DNA from: DATBGS01 sp036557885
Lineage (GTDB): Bacteria > Chloroflexota > Ktedonobacteria > Ktedonobacterales > DATBGS01
Reading direction: 5' to 3'
Length of the DNA stretch: 64,000 bases
NCBI GenBank assembly: GCA_036557885.1
Contig: DATBGS010000018.1
Coordinates: 6,922 to 70,921, forward strand
In this document: piece after piece, positions 60,340-64,000 of the stretch
Numbering within the stretch: position 1 is the stretch's first letter
Layout of the letters: each line of letters begins with the position of its first letter
Translations under genes and position numbers: made by a program
The notes under the pieces: model-generated
Seen by the model: only the letters and a program-made list of their open reading frames with translations
The model's database searches: none
What the model was told of the DNA's origin: nothing

Positions 60340-60446
60340 GCTTGTAGCGCGGGCAGCTTGCCCGTAAGGGTGGGGCAGGGTGTGGCTCATAAGTACGCCG
60401 TTGACGCTGCACAGGCGATGCGCGGGCAAGCTGCCCGCGCCACAAA
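60340..60446. repeat. Two family B palindromic repeats
   Basis: TTGTAGCGCGGGCAGCTTGC (60342) followed by CCGTAAGGGTGGGG, and GCGGGCAAGCTGCCCGCGCC at 60423-60442. Both resemble those at 8090 and 27423. They lie in the mazG-coaX intergenic space. Confidence 0.75.
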
Positions 60447-60473
60447 TGGCCTGGGCATAAGGGGAGGCAAGCA

Positions 60474-61253
60474 ATGCTGCTCGCCATTGACATCAGCAAT
60501 ACCGGCATCAAGTTTGGGCTGTACAACGGCCACGACCTGGGGGCGCGCTGGCGCATCGCTACTGTGCGCGACAAAACCGCCGATGAGTACGCCATGCTGC
60601 TGGGCGAACTGCTGCGCCATGCCGGGCGCTCCTACAGCGAGATCACCAGCGTGATCATTTCTTGCGTCGTGCCCCCGCTGACGCCGGTTTTTCAGGAACT
60701 GGCGCGGCATTATTGCAAGCTGGAGGCCATCGTAGTCAACCATACAATGGATGTTGGCGTGGGGCTGCGCACCGATAACCCCTGGGAAACCGGCACAGAC
60801 CGCATTATGAGCACCCTTGCCGCGCATCGGCTGTATGGCGGCCCGGCCATTGTCATCCAATGCGGCACCGCCACCAGCTTTGATGTCGTCTCGGCGGAGG
60901 GCGACTTTCTGGGCGGCGCGATTGCCCCTGGCATGGGCATCTCCGCCGAGGCGCTGGCGCGTGCTGCCTCGCGCCTGTATCAGGTGGAACTGACGCCCCC
61001 GCCGCACGCCATCGGGCGCAATACCATTCATTCCATGCAATCTGGCATTGTGTATGGTCATGTGGGGCTGGTGGAAGGCATGGTAGCGCGGCTGCGCGTC
61101 GAACTGCCCGGCGGAGAACATGCCAAAGTGATTGCGCATGGCGGGCTGGCCGAAATCATTGCCAGTGCCACGCCCGTGATTGATGTAGTGAATCAATTCC
61201 TCATTCTGGAGGGGCTGCGCCTGGCCTACGAGCATCTGCATAGCCGGGAATAG
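60474..61253 (+). CDS. coaX: Type III pantothenate kinase
   Basis: 259 residues, usual length for CoaX. N-terminal DISNTGIKFGLYNG (ATP-binding DxxNT motif), NPWETGTDRIMSTLAAHRLY (GTDR, pantothenate loop), CGTATSFDVVSAEGDFLGGAI and APGMG. It phosphorylates pantothenate, the first step of coenzyme A synthesis. The ATG has GGGGAGG upstream. Monofunctional; no biotin repressor fusion. Confidence 0.96.
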   Translation: MLLAIDISNTGIKFGLYNGHDLGARWRIATVRDKTADEYAMLLGELLRHAGRSYSEITSVIISCVVPPLTPVFQELARHYCKLEAIVVNHTMDVGVGLRTDNPWETGTDRIMSTLAAHRLYGGPAIVIQCGTATSFDVVSAEGDFLGGAIAPGMGISAEALARAASRLYQVELTPPPHAIGRNTIHSMQSGIVYGHVGLVEGMVARLRVELPGGEHAKVIAHGGLAEIIASATPVIDVVNQFLILEGLRLAYEHLHSRE

Positions 61254-61324
61254 CAGCGGCAGCGCAGAAAAAAATCCGCCCCATGCAGCCTCTGTTCGGG
61301 ATGGGAACCTGAGACTCTCCCAGC

Positions 61325-62988
61325 TCACGCTGAGGAGGTTCTTGGTAGCGTGCCCGCTCTTCCTGGCTCGCCTCTGGGCAGGCCAGACTCTTGCGGGACG
61401 GCGCCAAGACTTTTAGGCAGACGCGCTCCGGCACGGGGAATACCCATGCTTTGGGGCAAGACCTGCCCCGCATTCGCGCGTTGAATGATGACCTCTACTG
61501 CTGCCTGCAAGCGCGTCTCCGCACTCTCCCAAGTAGTTTGGGCAATAGAGGGTAGATAGGTCTTCAGATTCAGGTGGGCCGCCAGAAATGCCGAATACAC
61601 ATCCCGCTGCACTGGCCCAATGCCACAGGCGCATTGATGCCAGCGCAGCGAGAGTGGCTTCTTGCGGTAGGTGCCACAGCCGTGACAATACTGCGACAGT
61701 TTGGTGCGCCGCGTGGAGACTTCGCTCAGGATGCCGCCCGTACTTGCAACGGTGCGCTTCAACACTGCTAGAAACATCCCTGGAGCGCAAAGACCCACGC
61801 TTTTTCCATACTGCTTTTGCCAGGCTTTGTAGCTGATCTGCTCGGTAATAATGGTGTTCCCGCAGGCTACCACCTCATGCGCCAGCTTTCCATGCAGGCT
61901 TTTACGATGGGCGGTCAGTTTCCGCTCCTGCGAAGCCAGACGCCGCCTGGTCATCTGGTAGCCCTGGCTGTCATGCCATTGGAGGCGCCCCGGCTTGACG
62001 CGCCCCTTGTCGTCATAATTCTGCGGATTGTTGGCCCGCCGTTGGCGTTCCAGTTTGCGCTGCAACCGCTTCTTACGCTTGAGGTCAGGCGTTATCTCTG
62101 CGCAAAAGGTGTCCAGCCGCGCCGCTCCCTGCTGGGGCACAATGGCAATGGTAGATGGGCCAAGGTCCAGCCCAACCGTCTCCTGCCCAACGAGGTGCTT
62201 GGGCTTCTGGTAGGGCACACCCTCTAAGGCGAGTTGCGCGTAGTAGCGGTAGCCGTCCCGATCTGCTCCTTGCGCGTGAGGACTGGAGGCTTTGCGGCGA
62301 AGCAGGCGCGTGTATTTAATACGCTGCCGGAGGCCGTGACAGACCACCGGGTCATGCCAATCAATCAGGGCACTGAAGCGTTCCTTGCGCCAGACCAGCC
62401 AGCCCTGGTTGCTATCTTTGGGGGCTTGCAGCGCAAAGCGAATGCCCTGCGTCTTGCTTTTGCCTTGCAGACTCTCCAGCCCGCGCCCCTTGCTCTTGAA
62501 GCGCACTCGTCTGGCTTTGCCCACACAGACGCGATTGGCGGCGTGATACGCACGGGTAGCAAGGGTCAACGCCGTATTACTGTCTATATGGTCTGCGATC
62601 CAGGTAGTCCGAGCTTGCGTCGCAAAAACATGCAGAGCATACTCGCTAAAGCCATGTGCTTTGCGCAGCGCAAAGAATACCTCGTTGCGTGTGGGCTTCT
62701 CGGAGCGGGGATAGTGCGAGCGGTCTGCCAAAGCGGGTCAGTGCGCATATGCTGTAAGCGTTTCATGGCCTCGCACAGCAGTGCGTTGTAGAGGTGGCGT
62801 GCTGCTTCAAAGTGTCCGCGCAAATGCTTTGCCTGCTGGCTGTTCACCTGCAAGGGCAGTTCCAGCAAGAAGGTCGGTGTCGTTTTATGCACGTCGCTCG
62901 CGGGCGTCTTTGGCTTTTTCTTCACAGGCGGCTCGCAGAATGTAGAGAATTGCCCCAGCAAGGGATTGCCGGGGCTTGTGTTGCTCAA
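61325..62988 (-). pseudogene. tnpB: TnpB gene interrupted by a one-base frameshift
   Basis: Two overlapping minus-strand frames give one TnpB. The N-terminal part (62988 down to about 62710) reads KHLRGHFEAARHLYNALLCE and AMKRLQHMRTDPLWQTARTI; the rest reads RSEKPTRNEVFFALRKAHGF then GLDLGPSTIAIV (D), IITEQISYKAW (E), CHGCG..CACG zinc ribbon and PVQRDVYSAFLAAH (D). The frames join if one C is added to the GGGG run at 62707-62710 (CCCC on the coding strand). All catalytic residues remain. It may be a recent pseudogene or an assembly error in a short homopolymer. A right end with conserved hairpins should lie between 61255 and 61325. Confidence 0.85.
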
Positions 62989-63023
62989 TGCTGCAAGACT
63001 TGTTCTGGCCTGCCTGTGCAGGC

Positions 63024-63151
63024 GGAGAGATTGGCGGCGGCTTATTGTCCCACCTAGTTGCCCAGGCAGTATCGTCAGGGCTGAAGGGCTTGACGACCGT
63101 GTTCGGGATGGCTACGGGTATAGCCCCTTCGCTATAGTCACCAACCTCTCC
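63024..63151 (-). rRNA. rrf: 5S ribosomal RNA, copy 1
   Basis: Minus strand contains the conserved GACTATAGCGAAGGGGCTAT, CCCGTAGCCATCCCGAACAC and ACTAGGTGGGACAATAAGCC. Ends were set by pairing GGAGAGGTTGG with CCAATCTCTCC (terminal helix). The span of about 128 is a little longer than the usual 117-120, so the mature ends may be inside. It repeats copy 2 with a 208-base period. Confidence 0.85.
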
Positions 63152-63231
63152 GCACGCGCACGCATGGCGGAGAAGAAACGCATCATGCGCTCGGAAAATA
63201 CTGATTTCAGGATTCGCCTGCCTATGCAGGC

Positions 63232-63359
63232 GGAGGGATCGGCGGCGGCTTATTGTCCCACCTAGTTGCCCAGGCAGTATCGTCAGGGCTGAAGGGCTTG
63301 ACGACCGTGTTCGGGATGGCTACGGGTATAGCCCCTTCGCTATAGTCACCGGCCCCTCC
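63232..63359 (-). rRNA. rrf: 5S ribosomal RNA, copy 2
   Basis: Same core sequence as copy 1. The terminal helix pairs GGAGGGGCCGG with the complementary end CCGATCCCTCC. The differences from copy 1 fall in paired positions and keep the pairing, so both copies look functional. It lies 78 bases downstream of tRNA-Ala in transcription order. Confidence 0.85.
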
Positions 63360-63437
63360 GCATGCACACGCATGGCGGAGAAACCAACAGTACATCCTGT
63401 ACCTGTCCATACTGTGCGAGCCATCACTCGCTAAGAG

Positions 63438-63510
63438 TGGAGTCGAGGGGATTCGAACCCCTGACCCCCTGCGTGCAAAGCAGGTGCTCTCCCAACTGAG
63501 CTACGACCCC
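63438..63510 (-). tRNA. tRNA-Ala (TGC)
   Basis: 73 bases on the minus strand beginning GGGGTCGTAGCTCAGTTGGG, with anticodon TGC in the loop CTTTGCACG, T-loop GGTTCGAATCC and acceptor end CGACTCCA without encoded CCA. In the spacer typical of rRNA operons. Confidence 0.97.
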
Positions 63511-63540
63511 GATTGATGTCTCGCCAGAGACGGACCCTGG

Positions 63541-63614
63541 TGGGCCTCCCTGGACTCGAACCAGGGGCCTCAGTCTTATCAGGACTGCGCTCTAACCACC
63601 TGAGCTAGAGGCCC
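63541..63614 (-). tRNA. tRNA-Ile (GAT)
   Basis: 74 bases on the minus strand beginning GGGCCTCTAGCTCAGGTGGT, anticodon GAT in CTGATAAG, T-loop GGTTCGAGTCC, and acceptor GAGGCCCA. Lies between 16S and tRNA-Ala as in most rRNA operons. Confidence 0.97.
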
Positions 63615-63754
63615 GAAGAGCGCAAGCGCTGCGCACTCAACCTTGGTACAACTGAAGAGTGGTAAGGTCCGGCTTGGTCAGTGCCAGGACTCTCAAGGAG
63701 TCAAGACTTGTTCGACCTGGAAGTTTCCGCTTCCGAAGAAGAGGAAATGCTCCC

Positions 63755-64000
<246 letters not shown>

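Noticed and set aside
6613..60446. Palindromic repeats considered as a CRISPR array
   Set aside because: Units are dispersed, differ in length and orientation and have no regular spacers; no cas gene is present.

Overview
The window looks like bacterial chromosome from the phylum Chloroflexota, most likely a Ktedonobacteria-type organism. This is inferred from the overall gene mix (ResB, M1 peptidase with HEAT repeats, R2lox, RNHCP, IS605-type TnpB), GC-rich coding sequence, and many short palindromic intergenic repeats; no single marker proves it. Both strands are densely coded and most genes are housekeeping or lone metabolic genes. I see no complete prophage and no CRISPR array.

Layout. 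0-10.9 kb: M1 aminopeptidase, HAMP-containing membrane protein, a PHAX-domain protein, a propeller protein, and an ECF sigma factor overlapping a membrane-anchored BNR propeller. 10.9-20.5 kb: methyltransferase/acyl-CoA dehydrogenase, GT9, two tandem Thr/Pro-rich membrane paralogues, YitT, a Rieske/b-type membrane protein/cupredoxin-like lipoprotein group, zinc-ribbon and cupin proteins, and a VOC protein with a two-box operator. 20.7-27.4 kb: FabG, acyl-CoA ligase and R2lox oxidase, then an Lrp-type RAM protein, a GreA-like factor, a ThDP lyase and a HEAT protein. 27.5-45.4 kb: hydrolase, ResB, NUDIX, REC-GGDEF, PCMT-like and FHA proteins, an isolated phage-tail-like gene, SMI1/KNR4-like protein, LLM oxidoreductase, S9 peptidase, methyltransferase and TPR proteins. 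45.4-50.3 kb: a cysteine-biosynthesis locus with a short leaderless ORF containing three Cys codons, then hisS, cysE, an inserted TnpB element and cysK. 50.3-61.3 kb: ABM monooxygenase, SMI1/KNR4, DinB-GNAT fusion, RNHCP, MMPL, GT87, parvulin, MazG and CoaX. 61.3-64 kb: a frameshifted TnpB element and an rRNA locus on the minus strand (16S 3' end, tRNA-Ile, tRNA-Ala, two 5S copies, no 23S).

The strongest candidates for new biology are: (1) the leaderless polycysteine ORF with nested stem-loops upstream of hisS-cysE, which resembles cysteine-responsive attenuators known from mycobacteria; (2) the 16S-Ile-Ala-5S-5S arrangement without 23S; (3) the R2lox oxidase in a gene group that could form a fatty-acid alpha-oxidation route; (4) a eukaryote-like PHAX RNA-binding domain; (5) an ECF sigma factor translationally coupled to a propeller-bearing candidate anti-sigma protein.

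Several genes (leader ORF, RHH gene, parvulin, probably YitT) have a -10 box ending six or seven bases before the start codon and no Shine-Dalgarno sequence, so leaderless transcription appears to be used here alongside SD-led starts. All calls come from reading sequence and motifs; no database search was run.
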